Origin: Cognatundibacterium rivi
Lineage (GTDB): Bacteria > Pseudomonadota > Gammaproteobacteria > Burkholderiales > Burkholderiaceae_D
DNA: 64,000 bases
Assembly (NCBI RefSeq): GCF_018139565.1
Contig: NZ_JAGSPK010000002.1
Location: forward strand, 682,001-746,000
Reading direction: 5' to 3'
Below, piece after piece: positions 18,159-26,650 of this stretch (its first letter is position 1; the number at the start of each line of letters is the position of its first letter). The translations under genes and the position numbers were made by a program. The notes beneath the pieces were generated by a model. The model made no database searches. It worked only from the letters and a program-made list of their open reading frames with translations, and was not told where the DNA came from.

Positions 18159-20457
18159 GCGCAGCCTGATGCGGATGCAAGATCACTGGGATCGATTTTG
18201 AGGTCGGCGTGCGGGCGTAATCTGCAAAACTCGAGAGCGGAACGAGCCCATTTGTTTCAGGGAAATACGCCGCCAGGCAACCGCGCGGAATATTGTATTC
18301 CACCAGCATAAACCGCTTTACCTGACGCCGGAGGCCATCATCAGATAGGCTTTCGATGTCCACCCAGTCACCCACCTGCATACCGATGGCGGCGATATCT
18401 TCCGCATGAATAAATAGCACGCGACGTTCACCGAACACACCGCGATAGCGATCATTTAAACCGTAAATGGTCGTGTTGTACTGGTCGTGAGAGCGCATCG
18501 TTGCGAGGTTAAACACCGGCGAATCACGCAGCTCACGCGCCTGATGAATCGGCAGATCAGTCGGTACCGGATGCGCATAGAAATTGGCTTTTCCCGATGC
18601 GGTCAGCCATTCCCGCTCACCGGCAGAATTACGCAGATGAAAGCCACCCGGCACTTTGACGCGCGCATTGAAGTCGGCAAACTCATCAAATACCAGCGCG
18701 ATTTTGTCGCGGATGCGGTCGTAATCAGCAACCATCCCCATCCAATCGGTCTTACTTTTTTCACCTAAGGTCGCCATCGCCAAACGCGCGACGATCATAG
18801 GCTCCGATAATAAATCAGCAGATGCCGGTGGGTTGATGCCTGACGATAAATGCACCATGCTCATCGAATCTTCCACCGTCACCGCTTGTGGGCCGCTGGC
18901 CTGAATATCGATTTCGGTGCGACCAAGACAAGGCAAAATCAATGCCTCACGACCACAAACGAGATGGCTGCGATTCAGTTTGGTGGTGACATGCACGGTC
19001 AGCGCGCAGTTTTGTAAAGCACGGTGGGTCAGCGGCGTATCCGGCGTCGCCGTGGCAAAGTTACCACCCATGGCAAAAAACACTTTATCTGGACTGTCGA
19101 GCATCGCTTGTATTGCACTGACAGTGTCGTGACCGTGCGCCAGCGGCGGCGTAAAATCAAATGCTTTACCGAGACGTTCGAGAAAAGCCCGCTTCGGTCT
19201 TTCATTAATGCCCATTGTGCGATCACCCTGCACATTGCTGTGCCCGCGCACCGGACATGGGCCTGCGCCCGGTCTGCCGATATTGCCGCGCAACAGCAGC
19301 AGATTCAATATCATCTGTATCGTTGCCACCGAATGTTTGTGCTGCGTGATGCCCATGCCCCAGCACGCAATCACTTTGCCTGCCGCCATATAACTGTCAG
19401 CAGCACCTTGTATCTGCGCGCGATCCAGTCCGGACTCATTGATGATCACATCCCAGGACTCGGCCAGCACATCCGCCGCAAAAGCATCAAAATTTGCCGT
19501 ATGCTCCGCAATAAACGCAACATCAATCACACGTGGCTGCGCGTTGGCCTGTGCAACGATATCGGCCTCCAGCACACATTTGATCATGCCTTTAACGGCG
19601 GCAAGGTCGCCACCGATGTTGAGCTGAAAATAATCCGACGAAATGCTCGTCACTTTGCCGCCCAGCATCTCAGACATATCCTGCGGATTCTGAAATTTTT
19701 CCAGGCCGCGTTCACGCAAAGGATTGAATGACATGATCGCAGCACCGCGCTTTGCTGCTGCGCGTAACTCACCGAGCATGCGCGGATGATTCGTACCGGG
19801 ATTCTGTCCAAAAATCAGAATCGCATCCGCTTTCTGGAAATCAGCTAACAGCACCGTCCCCTTGCCAGTTCCGATGGCCTCACGCATCGCATATCCGGAA
19901 GGTTCGTGACACATGTTTGAACAGTCAGGAAAATTATTTGTACCGAATTCACGCACAAACAGCTGATACAAAAATGCGGCCTCATTACTGGTGCGACCTG
20001 AGGTATAAAAAATCGCGTCGTCTGGCGTCGGCAGCGCACGCAAATGCATGGCAATTAATTCAAACGCGGTATCCCATGACACCGGCAGATACTTATCGCT
20101 CACCCTGTCATAAGCCAGTGGATGCGTCAGACGCCCCTGCGCTTCCAGCCAGTGATCCGTTTTTTCAGCGAGCTGAGTAACGGTGTAGTCGGCAAACAAG
20201 TCCGGCGTGGCACGTCGCGCGGTTGACTCCGCAGCAACCGCTTTGGCACCATTTTCACAAAATTCAAACGTCGATGTGTGATCGGCATCCGGCCAGGCGC
20301 AGCCGGGACAATCGAATCCATCAGGCTGATTCGCCGATAACAGCGTGCGTGCGCCCTTGGCAGGATTTCCGTGCTCAAGAATTTGCTGCGCCACGCTTTT
20401 CAGCGCCCCCCAGCCACCAGCAGGCTGGGTATAGACTTGTATGACTTTTTTATCCAT
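18151..20457 (-). CDS. FdhF/YdeP family molybdopterin oxidoreductase
   Basis: A 768-residue molybdoenzyme of the YdeP type. The N-terminus has PDGFDCPGCAWPD, a CxxC characteristic of this subfamily instead of the full four-cysteine iron-sulfur motif of classical formate dehydrogenase. CSNMCHEPSGYAM places a Cys where formate dehydrogenases have the Mo-ligating Sec or Cys. Further MGD-binding stretches are FGQNPGTNHPRML, GNIGRPGAGPCPVRGHSNVQG and the C-terminal NDRYRGVFGERRV. It has no signal peptide, so it acts in the cytoplasm. The link to FdhD suggests formate or a related substrate; in E. coli YdeP is tied to acid resistance. Confidence 0.9.
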   Translation of the reverse strand: MDKKVIQVYTQPAGGWGALKSVAQQILEHGNPAKGARTLLSANQPDGFDCPGCAWPDADHTSTFEFCENGAKAVAAESTARRATPDLFADYTVTQLAEKTDHWLEAQGRLTHPLAYDRVSDKYLPVSWDTAFELIAMHLRALPTPDDAIFYTSGRTSNEAAFLYQLFVREFGTNNFPDCSNMCHEPSGYAMREAIGTGKGTVLLADFQKADAILIFGQNPGTNHPRMLGELRAAAKRGAAIMSFNPLRERGLEKFQNPQDMSEMLGGKVTSISSDYFQLNIGGDLAAVKGMIKCVLEADIVAQANAQPRVIDVAFIAEHTANFDAFAADVLAESWDVIINESGLDRAQIQGAADSYMAAGKVIACWGMGITQHKHSVATIQMILNLLLLRGNIGRPGAGPCPVRGHSNVQGDRTMGINERPKRAFLERLGKAFDFTPPLAHGHDTVSAIQAMLDSPDKVFFAMGGNFATATPDTPLTHRALQNCALTVHVTTKLNRSHLVCGREALILPCLGRTEIDIQASGPQAVTVEDSMSMVHLSSGINPPASADLLSEPMIVARLAMATLGEKSKTDWMGMVADYDRIRDKIALVFDEFADFNARVKVPGGFHLRNSAGEREWLTASGKANFYAHPVPTDLPIHQARELRDSPVFNLATMRSHDQYNTTIYGLNDRYRGVFGERRVLFIHAEDIAAIGMQVGDWVDIESLSDDGLRRQVKRFMLVEYNIPRGCLAAYFPETNGLVPLSSFADYARTPTSKSIPVILHPHQAAHE

Positions 20458-20478
20458 CAGAACCTCTGTGGCTATCCG

Positions 20479-22122
20479 TTATTTAAACAGCACAATGGCT
20501 TTCTGAAAGGTGATCCAGATTCCGGCCAGCATAGGAATACCAACCGCCGCCCAGCCGGCAATCAGCAAGACAGGATGGCTAGATACGCTGGCAACCGGGG
20601 CAGCTCCGTTATCAATAACGGCAAGACTGCGATCATGTGCAAGCTTACGCTCCAATGCCAGCTCGTCGTCACTCATGAAATTCTCCGGCTCCACGGGATT
20701 GATCATTGAGTTACAGACAAAACCAAGCACTAACAATCCGGCGAGAACATACATCGTGACATCGTAAGCATGTGCTTTTGGCACGCCCTGCGCGATCTGG
20801 TATTCGCGGATATACGTAATCAGCAAAGGCCCCAGCACACCAGCGGTTGCCCAGGCAGTCAGCAAGCGACCATGAATTGCGCCCACCATTTGCGAGCCAA
20901 ACATATCCGCCAGATATGCAGGTACAGTGGCAAAGCCGCCGCCGTACATCGATAAAATTATGCAAAACGCCAGCACGAACAGCGCCATGCTGCCTGCCTT
21001 ACCTGCGCTGGGGATGGACGCATACAAAACGAAGCCAAGAACAAAGAAAATGAAATAAGTCGCTTTACGGCCAAGGTAATCGGAACACGAAGCCCAGAAA
21101 AACCGCCCGCCGATATTGAATAAAGACAGCAAACCAGTAAAGCCTGCCGCAATCGTTGCGATCTGCGTTTTTTGTGCCGAGGTCAGATCATTGAAAGCAA
21201 CATCAACACCAATCAACTTGCCGCCAAACACTTCCTGTAGCAATGGCGACGCCATGCCCAGGATGCCAATCCCCGCAGAAACATTGAGGCACAGCACGCT
21301 CCATATCAGCCAGAACTGTGGCGTCTTCCATGCTTTTTCCAGATGAACATGGCGACTGGTGATCATGACATTACTGATCTGGGTCGCGGCTGGCGCCCAG
21401 CCAACAGGTACCCAACCGGAAGCCGGTACACGATAAGCAAAAGCACCGGCCAGCATAAAGACAAAATAAATCGCCGCCATCGTCAGGAAGGTTTCCCAGA
21501 CACCGACGGATACCGGCGTCGCATAGAGACGCATCAGCCAGTCGGCCAGCGGCGCGCCCACCATCGCACCGCCACCAAAACCCATAATCGCCATGCCCGT
21601 TGCCATACCACGACGATCAGGAAACCATTTAATCAAAGTAGAAACCGGCGAAATATAACCAAGACCCAGCCCGATACCGCCGATCACACCTGCCCCCAGC
21701 CACATCAGCCACATTTGATGGATATAAATACCAAAGGCGGAAATGACCAGACCACCACACCAGCAGAGCGCAGACACGACGCCTGCCTTGCGCGGCCCGG
21801 CATGCTCCAGCCACTTACCAAATAAGGCGGCAGAACTGCCGAGAAACACAAAAAACAAGGTGTACATCCATGCCAGAGTAGAAATACGCCAGTCGCAATC
21901 GCTGGTGAACAACTCAGCCAGCAAACTCATATCCTGAGGGCAGGCGACCGGATTCTTAATCCCGATGGCACGCGACAAAGGCAACCAGAATACCGAAAAG
22001 CCATACGCCATGCCGATACACAAATGGATCGCTAATGCGGCTGGCGGCACCAGCCAGCGGTTAAAACCCTCGCCTGCGATCGTGCGCTCTTTAGCAAGCC
22101 ACCCCGGTTGCGTTTGCGACAT
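20479..22122 (-). CDS. OFA family MFS transporter (oxalate/formate antiporter type)
   Basis: A 547-residue, twelve-helix MFS protein. Family features include LCIGMAYGFSVFWLPLSRAIG in helix 1, GGIGLGLGYISPVSTLIKWFPDRRG in the 4-5 region, and FNIGGRFFWASCSDYLGRK at the middle. These match the oxalate:formate antiporter family. A long loop of about 30 residues between helices 1 and 2 and a charged tail insert (NFMSDDELALERKLAHDRS) are seen in the large OFA subgroup. It lies 21 bp before the YdeP-type gene, so oxalate or formate is a reasonable substrate guess but not proven. Confidence 0.87.
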   Translation of the reverse strand: MSQTQPGWLAKERTIAGEGFNRWLVPPAALAIHLCIGMAYGFSVFWLPLSRAIGIKNPVACPQDMSLLAELFTSDCDWRISTLAWMYTLFFVFLGSSAALFGKWLEHAGPRKAGVVSALCWCGGLVISAFGIYIHQMWLMWLGAGVIGGIGLGLGYISPVSTLIKWFPDRRGMATGMAIMGFGGGAMVGAPLADWLMRLYATPVSVGVWETFLTMAAIYFVFMLAGAFAYRVPASGWVPVGWAPAATQISNVMITSRHVHLEKAWKTPQFWLIWSVLCLNVSAGIGILGMASPLLQEVFGGKLIGVDVAFNDLTSAQKTQIATIAAGFTGLLSLFNIGGRFFWASCSDYLGRKATYFIFFVLGFVLYASIPSAGKAGSMALFVLAFCIILSMYGGGFATVPAYLADMFGSQMVGAIHGRLLTAWATAGVLGPLLITYIREYQIAQGVPKAHAYDVTMYVLAGLLVLGFVCNSMINPVEPENFMSDDELALERKLAHDRSLAVIDNGAAPVASVSSHPVLLIAGWAAVGIPMLAGIWITFQKAIVLFK

Positions 22123-22268
22123 ACACCACTCCTGTTTAAAAATGCTTTTTCAATAATGTGGCCTGAGCTTATCAAAGTCAGTGCTTTGATCCAGATCAAT
22201 ATTGCATTTTGTTACTAAAATTTAATTTTTTGACTACCTGCGCTGCGCCACTGTTATAGACTGCAATC

Positions 22269-22841
22269 TCAGCGATGTATCACCACCATTAACGCTTTTG
22301 CTTCAGTCTTACCCGTGTTTCTGATGGCATGACTTTTATCAGCTTCGTAACGAGCCGTAGCACCGACTTTCACCTTCTTGCGTGTATTGTCCACTTCAAT
22401 TTCGACACTGCCCTGCAGCACCGTCAGATGTTCAGACGTGCCAGGATCATGCGGATTCGATACCAATGACCCGCCGGGTGCCAGCATTAACTCGTACCAT
22501 TCATACTTACCGGCCAGATCCATAGGGCCGAGAATCCGTAAAACATAGCCAGCGTGTTCGCCAGAGAGTGTCGGTGTTTCGTGTGATTCCAGCAAACGGA
22601 TCACGTCCTGCTGCGGCACTTCTGAGGACAACAGCTCAGCCATCGTCACGCCCAGCGCATTTGCCAGTCGCCATGCGACAGCAATGGTGGGATTCGCTTT
22701 TTCGCGTTCAATTTGCGACAACATCGATTTGGAAACACCCGCGGTGCGCGACAAGTCTTCCAGCGTCAGGCCGCGGTCGAGACGCAATTTCTGCAAGGTT
22801 GCGCCAACTTCTGGCGGCGTATTTGATAAAACTTTTTTCAT
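22269..22841 (-). CDS. XRE family transcriptional regulator with C-terminal cupin domain
   Basis: A 190-residue regulator. Residues 10-65 are a Cro/C1-type helix-turn-helix (LRLDRGLTLEDLSRTAGVSKS then MLSQIEREKANPTI). Residues 110-188 form a cupin barrel (LAPGGSLVSNPHDPGTSEHL, TVLQGSVEIEV, DKSHAIRNTG) likely to bind a small ligand. It is divergent from kbl-tdh-sdaA, with a perfect palindrome in the shared spacer, so it probably controls threonine/serine breakdown and itself. The formate operon downstream on the same strand could be a second target. Confidence 0.9.
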   Translation of the reverse strand: MKKVLSNTPPEVGATLQKLRLDRGLTLEDLSRTAGVSKSMLSQIEREKANPTIAVAWRLANALGVTMAELLSSEVPQQDVIRLLESHETPTLSGEHAGYVLRILGPMDLAGKYEWYELMLAPGGSLVSNPHDPGTSEHLTVLQGSVEIEVDNTRKKVKVGATARYEADKSHAIRNTGKTEAKALMVVIHR

Positions 22842-22876
22842 AAAGGCTCTTGCATCATTAAAAATTAATGCTTAAT

Positions 22877-22892
22877 ATTCGATATATCGAAT
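22877..22892. promoter_or_regulatory. Palindromic operator in the regulator/kbl spacer
   Basis: ATTCGATATATCGAAT is a 16-bp perfect palindrome, 35 bp from the regulator start. A second half-like site GATATTGAAT follows at 22903-22912. Its position between divergent genes suggests it is the binding site of the XRE-cupin regulator. Confidence 0.65.
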
Positions 22893-23001
22893 TTATGTTC
22901 CAGATATTGAATTTTTTAATTTATTTAAAACAAGTTAAAAAATTTCCTTTTTCCAGTCTAACAGCAGAAACCCGTCAGCCGCAGCAATTACCGAGACTAT
23001 C

Positions 23002-24207
23002 ATGAGCCAGACTACATCCAGACAACACTTCATCAGCAATTTAGCGGGAAATCTGAACAATTTACGCGAGCAAGGTTTATATAAAACCGAACGCGTAATC
23101 GCCTCGCGTCAGGGTGCGGTTGTGACTTGCGACGATGGTCGCCAGCTAATCAACCTGTGCGCGAATAACTACCTGGGATTGTCCGGCGATGAAGCGATGG
23201 TGCAGGCATCCATTGCTGCGACCGAGCAGTTTGGCTATGGCTTGTCATCGGTACGTTTCATCTGCGGCACGCAAACGGTACACAAGCAGCTGGAAAAAGC
23301 GATCGCAGAATTTCTCGGTACCGAGGATTGCATTTTGTATGCTGCCGCATTCGACGCTAACGGTGGTGTATTTGAACCTCTGTTTGATGAAAATGACGCC
23401 ATCATTTCCGATGCACTGAATCACGCATCAATTATCGACGGCATCCGCCTCTGTAAAGCTGCACGCTATCGCTATGCACACAACGACATGGCTGATCTGG
23501 AAACACAACTGCAAGCTGCTGCAGATAAACGCCACCGCATCATCGTGACCGATGGCGTATTCTCGATGGACGGCACGATTGCCCAGCTCGATAAAATCTG
23601 CGAACTGGCAGATAAATATGACGCGTTGGTGATGATAGACGAATGTCACGCCTCCGGCTTCATGGGTAAAACCGGGCGTGGCACGCATGAGCATCACAAT
23701 GTCATCGGGCGCATCGACATCATCACCGGCACGCTGGGCAAAGCACTGGGTGGCGCGATGGGCGGCTTTACTGCGGGACGCAAAGAAGTGATCAACACCC
23801 TGCGTCAGAAATCACGCCCTTACCTGTTCTCGAATACGCTGGCACCATCGATCGCCGGTGCATCTTTATCGGTATTGCAGCGCCTGTCGTCTTCAACCGA
23901 ATTGCGGGATCGTCTGCATGCCAATACCGAGCACTTCCGCCGTGAGATCGTCGCGCTGGGATTCACGATTAAACCGGGTACACATCCGGTCGTTCCAGTC
24001 ATGCTGTTCGATGCGCCAATTGCGCAAAAATTTGCCGCGCGCCTGTATGAGCTCGGCGTATTTGTCACCGGCTTCTTCTATCCAGTCGTGCCGATGGGAC
24101 AAGCGCGGGTTCGCGTTCAGCTGTCTGCCGCACATACAACAGAACAACTTAACACCGCACTCGCTGCTTTTGCCCAAGCTGGCCGCGAACTGGGTCTGAT
24201 TAAATAA
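23002..24207 (+). CDS. kbl: 2-amino-3-ketobutyrate CoA ligase (glycine C-acetyltransferase)
   Basis: A 401-residue PLP enzyme of the alpha-oxoamine synthase family. Stretches CANNYLGLSG, YGLSSVRFICGTQTVHKQLE, DECHASGFMG and the lysine region ITGTLGKALGGAMGGF match Kbl closely. It splits 2-amino-3-ketobutyrate with CoA into glycine and acetyl-CoA, the second step of threonine degradation. The next gene makes its substrate, nine bases downstream. Confidence 0.96.
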   Translation: MSQTTSRQHFISNLAGNLNNLREQGLYKTERVIASRQGAVVTCDDGRQLINLCANNYLGLSGDEAMVQASIAATEQFGYGLSSVRFICGTQTVHKQLEKAIAEFLGTEDCILYAAAFDANGGVFEPLFDENDAIISDALNHASIIDGIRLCKAARYRYAHNDMADLETQLQAAADKRHRIIVTDGVFSMDGTIAQLDKICELADKYDALVMIDECHASGFMGKTGRGTHEHHNVIGRIDIITGTLGKALGGAMGGFTAGRKEVINTLRQKSRPYLFSNTLAPSIAGASLSVLQRLSSSTELRDRLHANTEHFRREIVALGFTIKPGTHPVVPVMLFDAPIAQKFAARLYELGVFVTGFFYPVVPMGQARVRVQLSAAHTTEQLNTALAAFAQAGRELGLIK

Positions 24208-24216
24208 GGAATCAAC

Positions 24217-25188
24217 ATGGAAAAAATATTAGTTATTGGCGCGAATGGTCAGATCGGCAGTGAGCTGGTTGAAGCACTCGCACGACAACATGGCGCAGAC
24301 AACGTGGTGGCGGCCGACATCAGCCCTGCCAGTCTGTACGGCGCAAAAATTTATGAAATCATCGACGTACTGAATTCCGCCCGCATCAGCGAAGTCATAG
24401 AACAGTACAACATCACTCAGGTTTATCAGCTGGCAGCACTGTTATCGGCAACCGGTGAAAAGGCACCGCTGAAAGCCTGGGAACTGAACATGGACGGCTT
24501 GCTGAATATTCTGGAAATCGCCCGCATCCGTGGTGAAGCGGGAAAACCACTGAAAGTATTCTGGCCTTCCTCCATCGCCGCATTCGGGCCAAACACACCG
24601 CCCGTCAATACGCCGCAATACACGGTGATGGACCCAAGCACAATCTACGGCATCAGCAAACTCGCCGGTGAACGGCTGTGCGAATATTATTTCGAAAAAT
24701 ATGGGGTTGATGTCCGCAGCATTCGCTATCCCGGCATCATCAGTTACAAGTCGCCTCCAGGCGGCGGCACCACTGATTATGCGATTGCGATATTCCATTC
24801 TGCACTGCGTGGCGAATCTTATGAATGTTTTCTGGAATCAGAAACCACGCTGCCAATGATCTACATGCCAGATGCGATCCGCGCCACAATTTCGCTGATG
24901 GATGCAGACCCGACCAAACTTTCTGTACGTTCTTCCTATAATGTCGCGGGTTTAAGTTTCAATCCGCGTGAATTGGCCGCTGCAATCAAACAAAATTTGC
25001 CCGCATTTGAAATACACTACGCCCCGGACAGCAGACAAGCAATTGCCGCTTCCTGGCCACAAAGTCTGGACGATAGTCAGGCACAGAAGGACTGGAAATG
25101 GCAGGCGAACATCGGCCTTGGTGCATTGGTCGCTGACATGCTGAAAAATATCACCGTAGCAGCCAAAGGATTAGACAAGGCTGCATAA
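24217..25188 (+). CDS. NAD-dependent L-threonine 3-dehydrogenase, SDR/epimerase type
   Basis: A 323-residue extended short-chain dehydrogenase. The NAD-binding GANGQIGSEL lies near residue 8, and the catalytic YGISK is in STIYGISKLAGERLCEYY. YPGIISYKSPPGGGTTDYA is typical of bacterial SDR-type threonine dehydrogenases rather than the zinc-dependent Tdh of E. coli. It oxidises threonine to 2-amino-3-ketobutyrate for Kbl. It has a good ribosome site (AAGGA) and a nine-base gap to kbl. Confidence 0.92.
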   Translation: MEKILVIGANGQIGSELVEALARQHGADNVVAADISPASLYGAKIYEIIDVLNSARISEVIEQYNITQVYQLAALLSATGEKAPLKAWELNMDGLLNILEIARIRGEAGKPLKVFWPSSIAAFGPNTPPVNTPQYTVMDPSTIYGISKLAGERLCEYYFEKYGVDVRSIRYPGIISYKSPPGGGTTDYAIAIFHSALRGESYECFLESETTLPMIYMPDAIRATISLMDADPTKLSVRSSYNVAGLSFNPRELAAAIKQNLPAFEIHYAPDSRQAIAASWPQSLDDSQAQKDWKWQANIGLGALVADMLKNITVAAKGLDKAA

Positions 25189-25215
25189 ATAAAATTTGAG
25201 ACTGGAGTGACGACG

Positions 25216-26598
25216 ATGGACATGCGTGTATTTGATTTATTTAAAATTGGCGTCGGTCCCTCCAGCTCTCATACCGTTGGTCCCATGCTGGCAGGCAGGC
25301 GTTTTTTATTGGAAACACCTGATCTGCATCTGGCAACAAAAGTGCAGGTGGCGCTATATGGCTCGCTGGCGTTGACCGGCGTCGGTCACGCCACTGACAA
25401 AGCGGTGCTGCTTGGTCTGATGGGAGAAACTCCGCAAGATGTTGCGCCAGAAAGCGTCGAAGAAAAACTCGCCATTCTGAAGCAGACCCGACAACTGAAT
25501 TTACTCGGGCAGCACACCATCGCATTCGATCCGCAAACCGATCTGCTTTGGTTCAAACAGGAAGTCTTACCCGGCCATCCTAACGGCCTCAGATTCTCTC
25601 TGATGCGCAGCGACGGCAGCATTTCTGAAAAAACTTATTACTCCACCGGCGGCGGTTTTATTTACTCTGAAGAGGAATTAACTGCCACTCCAAAAGAGAG
25701 CAAAAACGTAGTAAAGCCAGTGCCATTTCCATTCAACACCATGGCAGATTTACTCGCTCATGGCCAACGCACCGGCTTGTCGATTACGACGATGTTGCGC
25801 GCGAATGAAAACTGCCATTGCAGTAACGAAGAATTGAACGCGGGTATTGATAACATCTGGGCGGTGATGAAAGCCTGCATCGCCCGCGGCTTGCAGATGA
25901 GCGGTGAATTGCCTGGTGGCCTGCAAGTGCAGAGGCGTGCCGCAAATCTCTGGCGTGCCGCCAATTCCAGCGCTGATGTGCTGCCACATGATGGCTTGCA
26001 TCGCGTCAGTTTATACGCAATGGCCGTCAATGAAGAAAATGCTGCCGGCGGTCGGGTTGTAACCGCACCAACCAACGGAGCCGCGGGCATTATTCCTGCG
26101 GTGTTGCGCTATTACGCTGAGGACTGTAAGCCATCAAACCCGGAGCAAGGTATACGTAACTTTTTGCTGGCCGCATCCGCGATTGGTATGTTGTGCAAAA
26201 AAAATGCCTCCATTTCCGGCGCTGAAATAGGCTGTCAGGGCGAGGTCGGCGTCGCCTGCGCAATGGCCGCCGCCGGTCTGACAGCCGCACTCGGTGGCAG
26301 CAATGCACAGATCGAGGCTGCAGCTGAAATCGGCATAGAACATCATCTGGGAATGACTTGCGACCCTATCGGCGGGCTGGTACAGATTCCCTGCATAGAA
26401 CGTAACGGCATGGGAGCAGTCAAAGCCATCACCGCCGCATCACTTGCCTTACGTGGCGACGGTCAGCACAAAGTGACTTTAGACGACGCGATAGAAACGA
26501 TGCGTCAGACCGGTGCTGACATGCAGGCAAAATACAAAGAAACCTCATTAGGTGGCCTTGCCATTCACGTCGTGACTGTGAATTATGCGGCTTGCTGA
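25216..26598 (+). CDS. sdaA: L-serine dehydratase, iron-sulfur type
   Basis: A 460-residue single-chain serine dehydratase. The N-terminus has FKIGVGPSSSHTVGPMLAG. The C-terminal domain has the cluster cysteines in SGAEIGCQGEVGVACAM and GMTCDPIGGLVQIPCIERN. It turns serine into pyruvate and ammonia. ATG 25216 is chosen because GGAG lies eight bases upstream; a GTG at 25207 is less likely. Together with kbl and the threonine dehydrogenase it gives a route from threonine through glycine and serine to pyruvate. Confidence 0.95.
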   Translation: MDMRVFDLFKIGVGPSSSHTVGPMLAGRRFLLETPDLHLATKVQVALYGSLALTGVGHATDKAVLLGLMGETPQDVAPESVEEKLAILKQTRQLNLLGQHTIAFDPQTDLLWFKQEVLPGHPNGLRFSLMRSDGSISEKTYYSTGGGFIYSEEELTATPKESKNVVKPVPFPFNTMADLLAHGQRTGLSITTMLRANENCHCSNEELNAGIDNIWAVMKACIARGLQMSGELPGGLQVQRRAANLWRAANSSADVLPHDGLHRVSLYAMAVNEENAAGGRVVTAPTNGAAGIIPAVLRYYAEDCKPSNPEQGIRNFLLAASAIGMLCKKNASISGAEIGCQGEVGVACAMAAAGLTAALGGSNAQIEAAAEIGIEHHLGMTCDPIGGLVQIPCIERNGMGAVKAITAASLALRGDGQHKVTLDDAIETMRQTGADMQAKYKETSLGGLAIHVVTVNYAAC

Positions 26599-26619
26599 CA
26601 AGGTATAAGTTGCGCCCAC

Positions 26620-26650
26620 AATCGGATTGCGAAGTTTTCGCTATCCGATT
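26620..26650. terminator. Stem-loop terminator between convergent sdaA and the S9-like gene
   Basis: AATCGGAT-t-GCGAA pairs with TTCGC-t-ATCCGATT around GTT, 13 paired bases with one mismatch. T-runs are weak on both sides. It lies exactly between the two stop codons. Confidence 0.65.

Noticed and set aside
19024-19731. Plus-strand open frame of 235 codons
   Set aside because: It lies opposite the YdeP-type molybdoenzyme, which has clear motifs; it has no start signal.
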